A stretch of 64,000 nucleotides of DNA, from positions 17,041 to 81,040 of the forward strand of contig JAUYAB010000107.1 of assembly GCA_030693705.1 (NCBI GenBank), written 5' to 3'. Below are positions 18,549 through 27,819 of the stretch, piece after piece (the stretch's first letter is position 1; every line of letters starts with the position of its first letter). A program made the translations under genes and the position numbers. The notes beneath the pieces were generated by a model, which searched no databases, had not been told where the DNA came from, and saw only the letters and a program-made list of their open reading frames with translations. The stretch is from Ignavibacteria bacterium. Its GTDB lineage: Bacteria > Bacteroidota > Ignavibacteria > Ignavibacteriales > Ignavibacteriaceae.

Positions 18549-20171
18549 CTACACCTTCGCTTCTTTAAAAGTGATCGCGGCTTTTACAAAATCACGGAAA
18601 AGAGGATGAGCTTTTGTAGCGCGTGATTTTAATTCCGGATGAAATTGGCAGCCTATAAACCAGGGATGATCCGATAATTCTATCATTTCTACAAGCTCCC
18701 TATCCGGTGATAATCCGCTGAAGACTAATCCTTTGCCCTGAAGAGTTGTTCTAAATTTATTATTAACTTCGAATCGGTGCCGGTGACGTTCGGTAATATA
18801 TTCCGATTTATAAGCTTGAAATGCTTTTGTATTTTTTTCAATGATGCAAGGATAGGCGCCAAGACGCATTGTACCGCCGATATTTTTTATATTTTTTTGG
18901 TCGGGCATAATATCGATAACGTTAAAACGAGTTTTGTGGAATTCGGAACTGTGCGCTTTCGTTATTCCACAGACATTTCTCGCAAATTCGATTACGGCAC
19001 ACTGCAAACCGAGACAAATACCAAAGAATGGAATATTGTTTTCACGCGCAAAGGTTATCGCATTAATTTTTCCTTCAACTCCGCGTTCGCCAAAACCGCC
19101 CGGAATTAAAATACCATGCATTCCTTTTAAAAGTGATTTCGGTTTTTCGGTTTCTAAATCCTCCGCACTGATCCAATGTAACTTTACTCGCGCATCGTTC
19201 TCGGCTCCGGCGTGAATAAAACTTTCGATGATGCTTTTATAAGCATCCTGCATCTCAATATATTTTCCGCAGACAGCAATATCAACCGTTTTGGTTGGGT
19301 TTTTAACCTTCTCGAAAAAGTTTTCCCATTCTTCAAGTTTAATTTTTCGTTCGGGAATGTTTAAATGTTTTAAAACGATCTGATCAACTTTTTCTTTATA
19401 AAAAACTAATGGCACTTCATAAATGGAAGTACAATCGTAAGCAGAAATAACGCTGCGCGATTCCACATTGCAAAAAAGTGCAATTTTATCCCGGATATCT
19501 TTAGCAATTTTTTTCTCTGAACGGCAAATTAAAATATCAGGTTGAATTCCTAACGACAATAAATTTTTAACGCTGTGCTGGGTTGGTTTTGTTTTAACTT
19601 CACCGGCTGATTTAATATAAGGAACAAGCGTAACATGAAGCGAAATCGTATTCTTTCTTCCAAGTTGAAGCATTAACTGCCGCATTGATTCCAAGAACGG
19701 CAAACTTTCAATATCGCCAACCGTACCGCCGATTTCAGTGATAATGAAATCATATTCATCAAGTTCACTTAATTTCTTCATCCTCGTTTTTATTTCATCG
19801 GTAATATGAGGAATAACCTGAACTGTAGCGCCGAGAAATTCACCACGGCGTTCTTTTGTAATCACTTCATTATAAACTTGTCCGGTGGTAGTATTGTTTG
19901 CCTTCGTCATATTAACGTCGAGGAAACGTTCATAATGCCCAAGATCCAGATCAGTTTCGGCGCCGTCTTCGGTAACATAAACTTCGCCATGCTGGAACGG
20001 ATTCATCGTTCCGGGGTCAACGTTTATATATGGATCGAATTTTTGGATGGTAACTTTATAACCGCGCAGTTTTAAAAGAAGTCCTAATGATGAAGCGGTG
20101 ATTCCTTTTCCGAGCGAAGAGACTACACCGCCGGTAACAAAAATGTATTTAACTTTTTTCTTTGATGACAT
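18549..20171 (-). CDS. pyrG: CTP synthase
   Basis: CTP synthase aminates UTP with glutamine-derived ammonia. The synthetase domain begins KYIFVTGGVVSSLGKGITASSLG (P-loop) and includes DPYINVDPGTMNPFQHGEVYVTEDGAETDLDLGHYERF. The glutaminase domain has PGGFGERGVEGK, the nucleophile Cys in FFGICLGLQCAV, and the closing His/Glu in FHPELKS. At 540 residues it is full length. A promoter is visible at 20188-20217, and the citrate synthase terminator lies just upstream, so pyrG opens the long pyrG-to-rnhA run. Confidence 0.97.
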   Translation of the reverse strand: MSSKKKVKYIFVTGGVVSSLGKGITASSLGLLLKLRGYKVTIQKFDPYINVDPGTMNPFQHGEVYVTEDGAETDLDLGHYERFLDVNMTKANNTTTGQVYNEVITKERRGEFLGATVQVIPHITDEIKTRMKKLSELDEYDFIITEIGGTVGDIESLPFLESMRQLMLQLGRKNTISLHVTLVPYIKSAGEVKTKPTQHSVKNLLSLGIQPDILICRSEKKIAKDIRDKIALFCNVESRSVISAYDCTSIYEVPLVFYKEKVDQIVLKHLNIPERKIKLEEWENFFEKVKNPTKTVDIAVCGKYIEMQDAYKSIIESFIHAGAENDARVKLHWISAEDLETEKPKSLLKGMHGILIPGGFGERGVEGKINAITFARENNIPFFGICLGLQCAVIEFARNVCGITKAHSSEFHKTRFNVIDIMPDQKNIKNIGGTMRLGAYPCIIEKNTKAFQAYKSEYITERHRHRFEVNNKFRTTLQGKGLVFSGLSPDRELVEMIELSDHPWFIGCQFHPELKSRATKAHPLFRDFVKAAITFKEAKV

Positions 20172-20187
20172 ATCTACTTTTTGTATT

Positions 20188-20217
20188 CAAATATAGGGGG
20201 TAAAGAAGTGAATTCAA
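20188..20217 (-). promoter_or_regulatory. Bacteroidota-type promoter for pyrG
   Basis: TTG (20217-20215) is separated by 19 bases from TATATTTG (20195-20188) on the minus strand, an exact match to the TTG/TAnnTTTG consensus. The ATG of pyrG begins 17 bases downstream, leaving a very short leader. Confidence 0.7.
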
Positions 20218-20221
20218 AAGA

Positions 20222-20258
20222 AATAAAAAAAAATCCCGGAACTTTGCCGGGATTTTTT
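20222..20258 (-). terminator. Rho-independent terminator of citrate synthase gene
   Basis: A seven-base-pair GC-rich stem, ATCCCGG/CCGGGAT (20233-20239 with 20247-20253), has a seven-base loop and is bounded by long A and T runs. It lies directly after the citrate synthase stop and before the pyrG promoter, so on the minus strand it separates the two transcription units. Confidence 0.85.
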
Positions 20259-20265
20259 TAACAAT

Positions 20266-21546
20266 TTAGTTTTTGGACAAATAGTCCTTCAACCAGCCGG
20301 TTGTTACAGATTTTGGACGAACAATCGGGTACTGCATCGCGCGGTTAACTACAGCTTGAGCAGCTACGCCAATTCCCCTTGCCATAGCAAAGAGTACGGT
20401 ATAATAAGAAAACTCTTTTATTCCGTAGTGATAAATAATCGAACCGGAAATTGCATCAATATTGGGCCATGGATCTTTGATCTTTGCTATATTCTGCAAA
20501 ATTCCCGGAACCGTTTCAAAAATATGCTCTACGGTTTGGAAGAGCGGTTCATCTGCGCAATATTTTTTTCCGAATTCCATGAATGCGATAAATCGAGGAT
20601 CAACTACGCGGAGAACTGCATGCCCGTATCCAGGAATAACTTTTCCGGATGCAAGTGTTTCATGCGCATACTGTGCAATTTGTTCACGTGTAGGTTTTCC
20701 ACCAAAAAGTTCAGTGGTTTCCAAAATCCATTTTACAACTTCTTGATTAGCCAAACCGTGCAAAGGACCGGCAAGACCATTAAATCCGGCAGACATCGAA
20801 TAATATAAATCCGACAAAGCAGAATTAACTGTTAACGTTGCAAATGCGGAAACATTTCCACCTTCATGATCTGAATGGCTTGTCATATATAACTTTATCA
20901 ATTCATAAAAATCATGGGAAGATGAATCCATCCCCATAAGATGAACAAAATCGCCGGCTAAATCTTGTTCAGGGTTGGGTTGAAGCAGCGGACCTTTTTC
21001 GAAACTTAATCTATAGACTGCTGCTGCAAGCCCGGGTAATTTAGCAACTATATCTAAAGCGTCTTCAAGAGTATATTTCCAATATTCATCTTTTTTTATT
21101 CCTTGTGCATACATTTTTGCAAAAACAGATTCGCGCTGTAGAACAAGAATTGCCGTATTAAGCATTACCATTGGATGAGTATCTTTTGGAAGAGCTTTGA
21201 GAACATCCCAGATGTAACTTGGAATGTTTTTCCGTAATCTTAACCTGGATGAGAAATCTTCCAATTCAGCCGCATCAGGAAGATCACCGGTTAAAAGTAA
21301 ATAGAAAGTTTCTTCAGGAGATTTTTCAACTAAATCTGCTAAAGGAATTCCTCGAATAATTAATCCCTTATCTTGTGGAACTGAAGAAGTATCGCACATA
21401 ACACCTTTTACTCCGCGCATACCGCCGAGCAACTGAGCAACAGTTACTTCGGAAACTTTTTTCTCTCCGTTTGCTTTGGCTATTTCGCTTAACTCCGAAC
21501 GCCAAGTTACAATGTTCTGCTGAAGTTTTTCATAAATGTTTAACAT
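20266..21546 (-). CDS. gltA: Citrate synthase, eukaryotic (mitochondrial) type
   Basis: This enzyme condenses oxaloacetate with acetyl-CoA at the start of the TCA cycle. The catalytic histidines are in TSHSDHEGGNVSAF (near residue 227) and VIPGYGHAVLRVVDPRF (near 300), and the segment LFAMARGIGVAAQAVVNRAMQYPIVRPKS near 385 holds the conserved end region. The long N-terminus, LAGPLHGLANQEV and the overall pattern resemble mitochondrial and Geobacter-type enzymes more than the usual bacterial GltA, an inference from remembered family patterns. GGGAG precedes the ATG. It is a single-gene unit with its own promoter and terminator. Confidence 0.92.
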   Translation of the reverse strand: MLNIYEKLQQNIVTWRSELSEIAKANGEKKVSEVTVAQLLGGMRGVKGVMCDTSSVPQDKGLIIRGIPLADLVEKSPEETFYLLLTGDLPDAAELEDFSSRLRLRKNIPSYIWDVLKALPKDTHPMVMLNTAILVLQRESVFAKMYAQGIKKDEYWKYTLEDALDIVAKLPGLAAAVYRLSFEKGPLLQPNPEQDLAGDFVHLMGMDSSSHDFYELIKLYMTSHSDHEGGNVSAFATLTVNSALSDLYYSMSAGFNGLAGPLHGLANQEVVKWILETTELFGGKPTREQIAQYAHETLASGKVIPGYGHAVLRVVDPRFIAFMEFGKKYCADEPLFQTVEHIFETVPGILQNIAKIKDPWPNIDAISGSIIYHYGIKEFSYYTVLFAMARGIGVAAQAVVNRAMQYPIVRPKSVTTGWLKDYLSKN

Positions 21547-21584
21547 AAGCTCCCTTGTAATTAATTATTAATAAAATTTACAAA

Positions 21585-21615
21585 CAAACTTAGGTTATTT
21601 TCTATTTGAATTCAA
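21585..21615 (-). promoter_or_regulatory. Bacteroidota-type promoter for citrate synthase
   Basis: TTG (21615-21613) and TAAGTTTG (21592-21585) are 20 bases apart on the minus strand, fitting TTG-N19-20-TAnnTTTG. The leader to the ATG is about 35 bases. Confidence 0.6.
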
Positions 21616-21658
21616 TATTTTATAAGTGAAAAAATAAAAAAATAAAAAAAGGAAAATT

Positions 21659-22744
21659 TTGTTCGAAACCGCCATTTTCTCGATTCTCTTCTTTTCGGTG
21701 TTCACAATTCTGGTTTATACCGCAATGTGGCGTTCACTGCGCGTAAAAAAAACAATCGAAAAGCCCGACAAGCTTGGGATTTCAATAGTGATTGCCGCTA
21801 AAAACGAACAAGCCAATCTTGAAAACCTCTTCAGTGCACTCGAAAATCAAAATTATCCGAAAGAAAAGTTTGAAATAATTTTTGTGGATGATAATTCCAC
21901 CGACGACACTTTTACCGAAGCTGAAAAGTACGCGAGCCGCTTTCTCAACTTTCATTTACTAAAAGCTGAAAATAAAATTCTCCCGGCAAAAAAAGGAGCG
22001 CTGGATTTAGGAATATCACAAGCCAGATTTCCTTTTCTTCTTTTTACCGATGCGGATTGCGCCCCACAAAACAACTGGCTAAATGCTTTCTCCGAAAAAT
22101 TTTCAGCAGGTTATGAACTCCTTTTCGGATTTGCTCCTTTCCATTTAAAGAAAACTTTTGCAAATCGTTTTTTCTGTTTTGAAAATCTGAGGACAACATT
22201 ACTTACTTCTTCCGCTGCTTGGTTTAACCTTCCCTACTCTGCGGCATCAAGAAGTTTAGGAATTAGAAAAGAAATATTCAATCAACTTGGGGGATTCAGT
22301 AAGACATTACAAACACTGGGCGGTGATGATGATTTACTGATTCGTGAGGCCGTTAATAATAATTGTAAAATTGGGATTATAGCTGCCGATGCGAGTTTAG
22401 TTTTTTCAAATCCGCAGAAAAGTTTTGCCGATTACTTTCTGCAAAAACGGAGACACACCGCAACTTCTTTTCATTATTTATGGCAACATAAATTGTTTCT
22501 CGCAATCTGGCATTTGACTAATATTCTTGCGGTTGATTCTCTCTTTATTCTTCCATTCTTTCCGGAAGCCGGGTTCATTTTTCTTACAAAAATCTTTTGT
22601 GATTACCTTATCGTCTATTCATTTCAAAGGAAATTCAGCTATAAGTTTTCATTCGGTGAAATATTTTTTTTTCAAATACTCTATGAATGTTTCATCGTTG
22701 TTAATTTCCTCAACGCGAAATTTTTCAAAGTAAAGTGGAAATGA
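21659..22744 (+). CDS. Membrane-associated family 2 glycosyltransferase
   Basis: A GT-A fold is visible: GISIVIAAKNEQANLENLF for the nucleotide site, IIFVDDNSTDDT as the DxD-like region, LLFTDADCAPQNNW as the metal-binding DAD, and GGDDDLLIREAVNN with the acceptor-site acidic residues. One membrane segment precedes the catalytic domain, and about two hydrophobic segments follow near residues 285-345. The start is TTG 21659 after AGGAAAA. The sugar and acceptor cannot be told. It heads the plus-strand group before the nucleoside salvage genes, about 55 bases before cdd, and may or may not share a transcript with them. Confidence 0.85.
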   Translation: MFETAIFSILFFSVFTILVYTAMWRSLRVKKTIEKPDKLGISIVIAAKNEQANLENLFSALENQNYPKEKFEIIFVDDNSTDDTFTEAEKYASRFLNFHLLKAENKILPAKKGALDLGISQARFPFLLFTDADCAPQNNWLNAFSEKFSAGYELLFGFAPFHLKKTFANRFFCFENLRTTLLTSSAAWFNLPYSAASRSLGIRKEIFNQLGGFSKTLQTLGGDDDLLIREAVNNNCKIGIIAADASLVFSNPQKSFADYFLQKRRHTATSFHYLWQHKLFLAIWHLTNILAVDSLFILPFFPEAGFIFLTKIFCDYLIVYSFQRKFSYKFSFGEIFFFQILYECFIVVNFLNAKFFKVKWK

Positions 22745-22798
22745 TTTCTTTACCTTTCTAATAAATTTCTTATTTTTGAACAACAAAGTTGAGTGACA

Positions 22799-23206
22799 AT
22801 GGATTATACATTCTTAGTTGAAAAAGCAATCGAAGCTAAAAAAAACGCGATGCCGACTTACTCCAACTTCCACGTTGGTGCGGCATTGCTAACCGAAGAC
22901 GGTAAAATTTATACAGGCTGTAACATTGAGAGCAGTTCCTACAGCCTTACAATGTGCGCTGAACGGACGGCGATCTTCAAAGCTGTTTCCGAAGGAGAAC
23001 GAAAATTTAAAGCGCTTGCAATTGCCGCGGATACCGTTGATTTCTGCTCACCATGCGGCGCCTGCCGGCAAATCATTTCCGATATTTGCAAAGATATCGA
23101 CATCGTTTTAACAAATCAAAAAAAAGAAATTAAAATTCTTCGTACAAAAGATTTACTCCCTTTTGCGTTTGAAGAGACCGACTTAAAAACAAAAATATCC
23201 GGATAA
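22799..23206 (+). CDS. cdd: Cytidine deaminase
   Basis: Cytidine deaminase converts cytidine and deoxycytidine to uridine forms in salvage. The zinc site is complete: the CAE motif in [10 protein letters not shown] (catalytic Glu) and the two cysteines of [18 protein letters not shown] near the N-terminus binds substrate. At about 135 residues it is the homotetrameric type. I prefer ATG 22799 over GTG 22793, two codons upstream. TATTTTTG at 22771-22778 could be a -7 element for a local promoter. It is one base apart from tdk. Confidence 0.95.
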   Translation: MDYTFLVEKAIEAKKNAMPTYSNFHVGAALLTEDGKIYTGCNIESSSYSLTMCAERTAIFKAVSEGERKFKALAIAADTVDFCSPCGACRQIISDICKDIDIVLTNQKKEIKILRTKDLLPFAFEETDLKTKISG

Positions 23207-23207
23207 T

Positions 23208-23783
23208 ATGCACGAATTCAATCCTCATTCTCTTCCGAAAGAAACCGGCTGGATAGAAGTTATTGCCGGTTGTATGTTCAGCGGAAAAACCGAAGAACTT
23301 ATCAGAAGACTTCGCCGCGCAAAAATTGCAAAGCAAAACGTCATCGTTTTCAAACCGAAAATTGATACGCGGTATTCTGCTGAGAAAATTGTTTCCCACA
23401 GCGAACAATCTCTTCCTTCAATTATCGTTGAAACTCCACAAGAAATTTTAGAACTATCTAAAGATGCACAAGTTATCGGGATAGATGAAGCGCAGTTTTT
23501 TTCAAAAGAAATTGTTGATGTTTGTAATCAACTTGCAAATGATGGAAAGCGTGTGCTTGTAGCGGGTTTAGACCAGGATTACCGCGGTATTCCTTTTGAA
23601 CCGATGCCGCAATTGCTTGCCATCGCAGAATACATAACAAAGACTCTTGCAATTTGTATGGTCTGCGGTAATCCGGCAGATAAGACCCAGCGTAAAATTA
23701 TTTCTGCGGAACGTGTAGTTGTCGGCGCTTCAGATATTTATGAAGCGCGGTGCAGAAAATGTCATTTCATTCCACAAGTATAA
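23208..23783 (+). CDS. tdk: Thymidine kinase
   Basis: This is the type II thymidine kinase of pyrimidine salvage. A P-loop, [14 protein letters not shown], spans residues 21-34. IGIDEAQFF is the Walker B/DEAQ segment. [14 protein letters not shown] is the lasso-side substrate region. A four-cysteine zinc site is formed by CMVCG and CRKCHF. The length of 191 residues is normal. It lies between cdd and a nucleoside transporter, making a compact salvage module. Confidence 0.96.
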   Translation: MHEFNPHSLPKETGWIEVIAGCMFSGKTEELIRRLRRAKIAKQNVIVFKPKIDTRYSAEKIVSHSEQSLPSIIVETPQEILELSKDAQVIGIDEAQFFSKEIVDVCNQLANDGKRVLVAGLDQDYRGIPFEPMPQLLAIAEYITKTLAICMVCGNPADKTQRKIISAERVVVGASDIYEARCRKCHFIPQV

Positions 23784-23795
23784 TTAAAGGACTTT

Positions 23796-25148
23796 ATGGA
23801 TTTTGTAATTTCATTACTCCGGGGAACATTTGGAATTGCCCTTTTGCTTGGTATTGCTTTTCTTTTTTCAAATAACAAGAAAAAGATTAATTGGAAATTA
23901 GTTGTTACCGGTATTTCAATACAAGTTTTGTTTGCAATTTTTATTCTTCACTCCGAAACTCTTCGCAGTTGGTTTTTTCCCTTAGGCTGGATAAAAGATA
24001 TTATAAATTGGCTTGGCTCGGCAATAGTAGCTCTGCTTGGTTTTACTATGGAAGGATCAAAGTTCGTTTTCGGTAAACTTGCAATAAACAGCGGAGCCGA
24101 ATCTATCGGTTTCTTTTTCGCTTTCCAGGTTTTGCCTACGATCATTTTTGTTTCGGCGCTAACTTCGGTGCTTTACTATCTTGGAATTTTGCAATTAGTT
24201 GTAAAAGGAATGGCTTGGGTTATGTCAAAGTTATTAGGAACAAGCGGTGCGGAATCTCTTTCAAACACTGCAAATATTTTTGTCGGACAAACAGAAGCGC
24301 CGTTGTTAATTCGTCCATACATTGCAAAGATGACGAACTCAGAATTGCTTACGATAATGATCGGTGGAATGGCGACAATTGCCGGTGGAGTTATGGCGGG
24401 ATACATCCAAATGCTGGGGCAATCATTTGCCGACGCTAACAACATTCCGCTCTACCAGGCGCAACTTCGTTTTGCCGTTCAACTTTTAGCTGCAAGTTGT
24501 ATGGCGGCGCCAGCTTCGCTGGTTGTTGCAAAAATTCTTTTCCCTGAAGTTGGCGACCCGGTAACAAAAGGAACTGTGCGATTAAAAGTTGATAAGAATG
24601 CATCTAATATTATTGAAGCTGCCGCTACCGGCGCCTCCGACGGCTTACAACTTGCATTAAACGTGGCTGGAATGCTGCTCGCGTTTATAGCTTTAATCGC
24701 GATGTTCAATTTTATTTTAACAAGTTTGGGTGATGTTATCGGTCTTAACCAAATGCTTATGGTAAATTTCGGCAAACCGCTTTCACTGCAATTAATTTTC
24801 GGATTGCTGCTTCAATATCTTGCTTATGGAATCGGCGTTCCATGGCAGGACGCATTAAACTTCGGAAGTTTGATCGGAACAAAAGTTGTGTTAAATGAGT
24901 TTGTCGCTTACCTCGATTTGACAACGATTATTAAAGCTCACGCAATGTCCGATAAAGGAATTATTATGGCAACTTATGCGCTATGTGGATTTGCAAATTT
25001 TTCTTCCATCGCAATTCAGATCGGCGGGATTAGTCCGTTAGCTCCCGAACGAAAAAAAGATATTGCAGCATTAGGTTTGCGTGCAGTGCTTGGTGGAACT
25101 CTTGCAACATTAATGACGGCTACGTTAGCCGGTATTTTATTGAAATAG
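23796..25148 (+). CDS. nupC: Concentrative nucleoside transporter (NupC/CNT family)
   Basis: CNT proteins import nucleosides with Na+ or H+. The 450-residue protein has some ten hydrophobic segments and the CNT signatures VFVGQTEAPLLIRPYIAKMT, MIGGMATIAGGVMAGYI (core helix), SCMAAPASLVVAKI and LCGFANFSSIAIQIGGI. AAAGGACTTT before the ATG is a good ribosome-binding site. The adjacent cdd, tdk and the purine phosphorylase further on indicate uptake and recycling of both pyrimidine and purine nucleosides. Confidence 0.93.
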   Translation: MDFVISLLRGTFGIALLLGIAFLFSNNKKKINWKLVVTGISIQVLFAIFILHSETLRSWFFPLGWIKDIINWLGSAIVALLGFTMEGSKFVFGKLAINSGAESIGFFFAFQVLPTIIFVSALTSVLYYLGILQLVVKGMAWVMSKLLGTSGAESLSNTANIFVGQTEAPLLIRPYIAKMTNSELLTIMIGGMATIAGGVMAGYIQMLGQSFADANNIPLYQAQLRFAVQLLAASCMAAPASLVVAKILFPEVGDPVTKGTVRLKVDKNASNIIEAAATGASDGLQLALNVAGMLLAFIALIAMFNFILTSLGDVIGLNQMLMVNFGKPLSLQLIFGLLLQYLAYGIGVPWQDALNFGSLIGTKVVLNEFVAYLDLTTIIKAHAMSDKGIIMATYALCGFANFSSIAIQIGGISPLAPERKKDIAALGLRAVLGGTLATLMTATLAGILLK

Positions 25149-25574
25149 GAAAGAATGAATGAATGACTGAAGAGTATCCTCAGTTAAATTCTTGTTTTGG
25201 GGACATGATTTACGAACAAGGATCAACGATATTTGATTTATGAAGTTAAATTGAATAAGAGGAAAGAGTTCGTAGCGAGCTTTGCGATTCTTGGCGAACT
25301 TTGCGAGAAAAAAATCTCTCGCAACGCACGCAACGGAGTCGCAACGAGCGCAAAGGTGAAAAATGTAGAGACTTGTACAAATATGGAAATTGACGATCGA
25401 AAAAGTTTTGGTTGCCGGCTACGCCACGCTAAGAAGTGAATGGATGAATGATCAATTAGCGGAACAACAAAGATTCTTATGCATTACATTCAACCATACA
25501 GTCATGCAACCATTCGTTCACTGTGCTAAGTTATTTAGAACTGGTTTACCAAATTTTTGAAATAGGAATTTATA
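25149..25574. repeat. Gene-free gap carrying a dispersed repeat (copy A)
   Basis: There is no convincing gene in these 426 bases. About 25236-25435 holds a degenerate repeat with GCGAACTTTGCGAGAAAA followed by inverted CGC/GCG-rich words. It is clearly related to the reverse strand of 35100-35345: when read as protein, both give a core like KEFVA...GELCEKK. GAATGAATGA microrepeats flank both copies. A short open frame at 25233-25439 arises from this repeat and is not credible as a gene. AGGAATTTATA before punA is its ribosome-binding site. Confidence 0.55.
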
Positions 25575-26402
25575 ATGATCAACCTCAACTCCATTTTTTC
25601 TGAAACTACAACCGCGTTAAAAAAGATCGCTCCCTTTCAACCTGAGATGGCGATCATTCTCGGCAGCGGTCTGGGTGATTTTGCTTCTTCACTTGATCTA
25701 AAAGTTTCTATTCCAACTTCAGAATTGCCAAACTATCCTGCTTCAACTGTTACCGGACATCAAGGGAAAATTCATTTTGCTGAATACGGCGGAAAGAAAG
25801 TAATTTTATTCCAGGGAAGAATTCATTTTTACGAAGGGTACGATCTTTATCAATGCCTCCTCCCCGTTCATCTTTGCGCTGAACTTGGATGTAAAAATAT
25901 TTTGTTAACGAATGCAGCCGGAGGAATTAACCGAAATTTTTCACCCGGCGATCTGATGCTGCTAACTTCATTCAATTCAATTTTCCTTAAAAAAGAATTA
26001 TCGGAAGTGATGGGAATTTCCAACTTTGATGCAAAGACTGCTTTCCTCGATTGTCCTTCGCAACAACTAAACACAACTATTAAAAACGCAGCGCTTGAAG
26101 AAAAAATTACTTTAAAGGAAGGATCATACTGGTATTCCAAAGGTCCATCATACGAAACACCGGCAGAAATTGAGATGATGCATAAGTTTGGAACAGATGC
26201 AGTCGGTATGTCAACCGTGCACGAAGCTGTTTACGCTGTTTCAAAAGGAATGAAATGCGCAGGAATTTCTTGTATCACAAATTTTGCTGCGGGAATCTCA
26301 GACCAAAAACTCTCGCACGAAGAAGTAACCGAAACCGCCAACCGTGTAAAAGGAAATTTTGAGCGACTGATAAAAACGTTTGTTGAGATGAGTGTTGTTT
26401 AA
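25575..26402 (+). CDS. punA: Purine nucleoside phosphorylase (trimeric type)
   Basis: This enzyme splits purine nucleosides with phosphate into base and ribose-1-phosphate. Family motifs are IILGSGLGDFA (phosphate site), TVTGHQGK, GRIHFYEGYD, LTNAAGGINRNFSPGDLML, and the base-site region GPSYETPAEIEMMHKFGTDAVGMSTVHEA, followed by CITNFAAGI with the conserved Asn. At 275 residues it is the trimeric, inosine/guanosine-preferring class. The salvage context with a CNT transporter supports the call. The purine preference beyond that is not decided. Confidence 0.95.
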   Translation: MINLNSIFSETTTALKKIAPFQPEMAIILGSGLGDFASSLDLKVSIPTSELPNYPASTVTGHQGKIHFAEYGGKKVILFQGRIHFYEGYDLYQCLLPVHLCAELGCKNILLTNAAGGINRNFSPGDLMLLTSFNSIFLKKELSEVMGISNFDAKTAFLDCPSQQLNTTIKNAALEEKITLKEGSYWYSKGPSYETPAEIEMMHKFGTDAVGMSTVHEAVYAVSKGMKCAGISCITNFAAGISDQKLSHEEVTETANRVKGNFERLIKTFVEMSVV

Positions 26403-26487
26403 AATATAAGAACGAAAACTTCCATGTTCATCATTCCTTGTTCAATATTCGATATTCAATGCCAGCTTGCAACGAACTTAAAAAACT

Positions 26488-26540
26488 AAACCTTCGAGGT
26501 CTCAGTACTAAATTAGATCCTCAGACCTCGAAGGTTTTAA
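26488..26540. terminator. Bidirectional hairpin between convergent genes
   Basis: A perfect 15-base-pair stem (26488-26502 with 26523-26537; arm AAACCTTCGAGGTCT) with a 20-base loop lies between punA (plus) and the DUF3267 gene (minus). An A-rich run and TTTTAA border it, so it can terminate both. Similar AACCTTCGAGGTCT palindromes are, from memory, dispersed elements in Bacteroidota, so it may be a repeat doing terminator duty. Confidence 0.7.
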
Positions 26541-27109
26541 TATCCGGATTTTACTACTACTTTACACCCCGCTCTTTCCGGATGATCAGCAACTAATTGT
26601 TCATTCTTCACTTTTCGTATCAGCCAGAAGATTAAAAAATCTCCGCATGCGGTTACCGTAAAAAGTAATCCCGTTACAAAAAACCAAACGCTTCCGGAAA
26701 CAAATGAAATAAAAATTGGAATTAATCCTAAAATAATTGCCGGAGTGAGCAAAGCCATTCTATAAACTTTAGCGGTAACCGCTTCACCGCAATGGGCATA
26801 AGGTGAAAGTGATCTAACATTGAATCCGAATTTGATTTTACTGAATGGGATTTTCGCAAACACAACCCAGGAGATTGCATGAATAAGTTCATGTAAAACT
26901 ATCCCGAAGAAAAAAATTAAAATTAGAAGAAGAAAATTGGAAGTGCTACTGAACTCGGAATAGACTTTCTCCGTTCCCCAGAGAAATGAGTATGGGAGGA
27001 TAGTTACAAGTAGTGAGAGGATGAAAATTGGGAAACTGTAAATGTTCGCTTTCCACAAAGGAATTGACAGATCAATTTCTTTTTCTTTATCTCTTATTTC
27101 ATCGCTCAT
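26537..27109 (-). CDS. DUF3267 membrane protein with HExxH motif
   Basis: The 190-residue protein has about four hydrophobic segments and an HELIHA zinc-binding motif at residues 73-78 inside a membrane segment, as in DUF3267 and other site-2-protease-like families. A Cys/His-containing loop, LSPYAHCGEAVTAKVYR, follows. Its substrate is unknown and activity is not proven by sequence. The start overlaps the rsmE stop by four bases, so it is translationally coupled to rsmE. The stop codon abuts the bidirectional hairpin. Confidence 0.85.
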   Translation of the reverse strand: MSDEIRDKEKEIDLSIPLWKANIYSFPIFILSLLVTILPYSFLWGTEKVYSEFSSTSNFLLLILIFFFGIVLHELIHAISWVVFAKIPFSKIKFGFNVRSLSPYAHCGEAVTAKVYRMALLTPAIILGLIPIFISFVSGSVWFFVTGLLFTVTACGDFLIFWLIRKVKNEQLVADHPERAGCKVVVKSGY

Positions 27110-27819
27110 AAAAAATTGGCAGTAATTTTCGCAGCGGCAAAAACAATCGCCGTCTCCGATCTCAGCCGGTTTTCCGTAAGTTGAAAAAGATTATCTGTTC
27201 CGGCTGATTCAATTTCCTTTTTGTCAAGACCGCCCTCCGGTCCAAAAATAAAATAATATTTTTTATCTTCTGCCAATTTCAACTCACTTAATTTCTTTTC
27301 CGCGTTTTGTTCAAAGAGAATTTTAGTTCCGTCTAATTCCAAAATGCTTTTGAAATTTGTTAAAGAATGGATTTTAGGTAAATAACTTCGCAGCGATTGT
27401 TTCATAGCGGAGAGAAGAATCTTTTCCCATCTCTCTGCTTTATTTGATTTTGCAACCGTTCGCATCGATTCAAAAATAATTAAGTTCGTTATTCCCAACT
27501 CCACACATTTTTCAAGTGCAAATTCAAACCGCTCCGGACTTTTCAATTTTGGAATGCAGAAGAAAATATTCTGAAATTTATTCTCATACGTTTCAACCGA
27601 CAGAATTTCCGCTGACAAAAAAGTTTTATCAACATCAGTAATTCTACAAGTATAAATTTTCCCACAGCCGTCAGTAACATAAATGTCATCATCAATTTTA
27701 TGACGCATAACGCGCGTGAGATGAGAGAATTCTTCACCAATTACTTTTACCGAATTACCGGAAAAGGAATCGGGATGAGAATAATATAATTCTATGTTAG
27801 AAAGATATGCCAAGGTCAA
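27106..27819 (-). CDS. rsmE: 16S rRNA (uracil-1498-N3)-methyltransferase
   Basis: RsmE methylates U1498 of 16S rRNA using SAM. The N-terminal PUA-like part contains HLTRVMRHKIDDDIYVTDG. The SPOUT knot has KCVELGITNLIIFESMRTVAKS, FIFGPEGGLDKKEIES and the C-terminal RLRSETAIVFAAAKI. All are standard signatures. Length is 237 residues. The start is uncertain: TTG 27819 or TTG 27813, both inside the end of the upstream barrel gene, which it overlaps by 23 bases. It is coupled to the DUF3267 gene downstream. Confidence 0.95.
   Translation of the reverse strand: MTLAYLSNIELYYSHPDSFSGNSVKVIGEEFSHLTRVMRHKIDDDIYVTDGCGKIYTCRITDVDKTFLSAEILSVETYENKFQNIFFCIPKLKSPERFEFALEKCVELGITNLIIFESMRTVAKSNKAERWEKILLSAMKQSLRSYLPKIHSLTNFKSILELDGTKILFEQNAEKKLSELKLAEDKKYYFIFGPEGGLDKKEIESAGTDNLFQLTENRLRSETAIVFAAAKITANFL

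Noticed and set aside
25233..25439. Short plus-strand open frame between nupC and punA
   Set aside because: It arises within a dispersed repeat that recurs at 35.1 kb; no ribosome-binding site.
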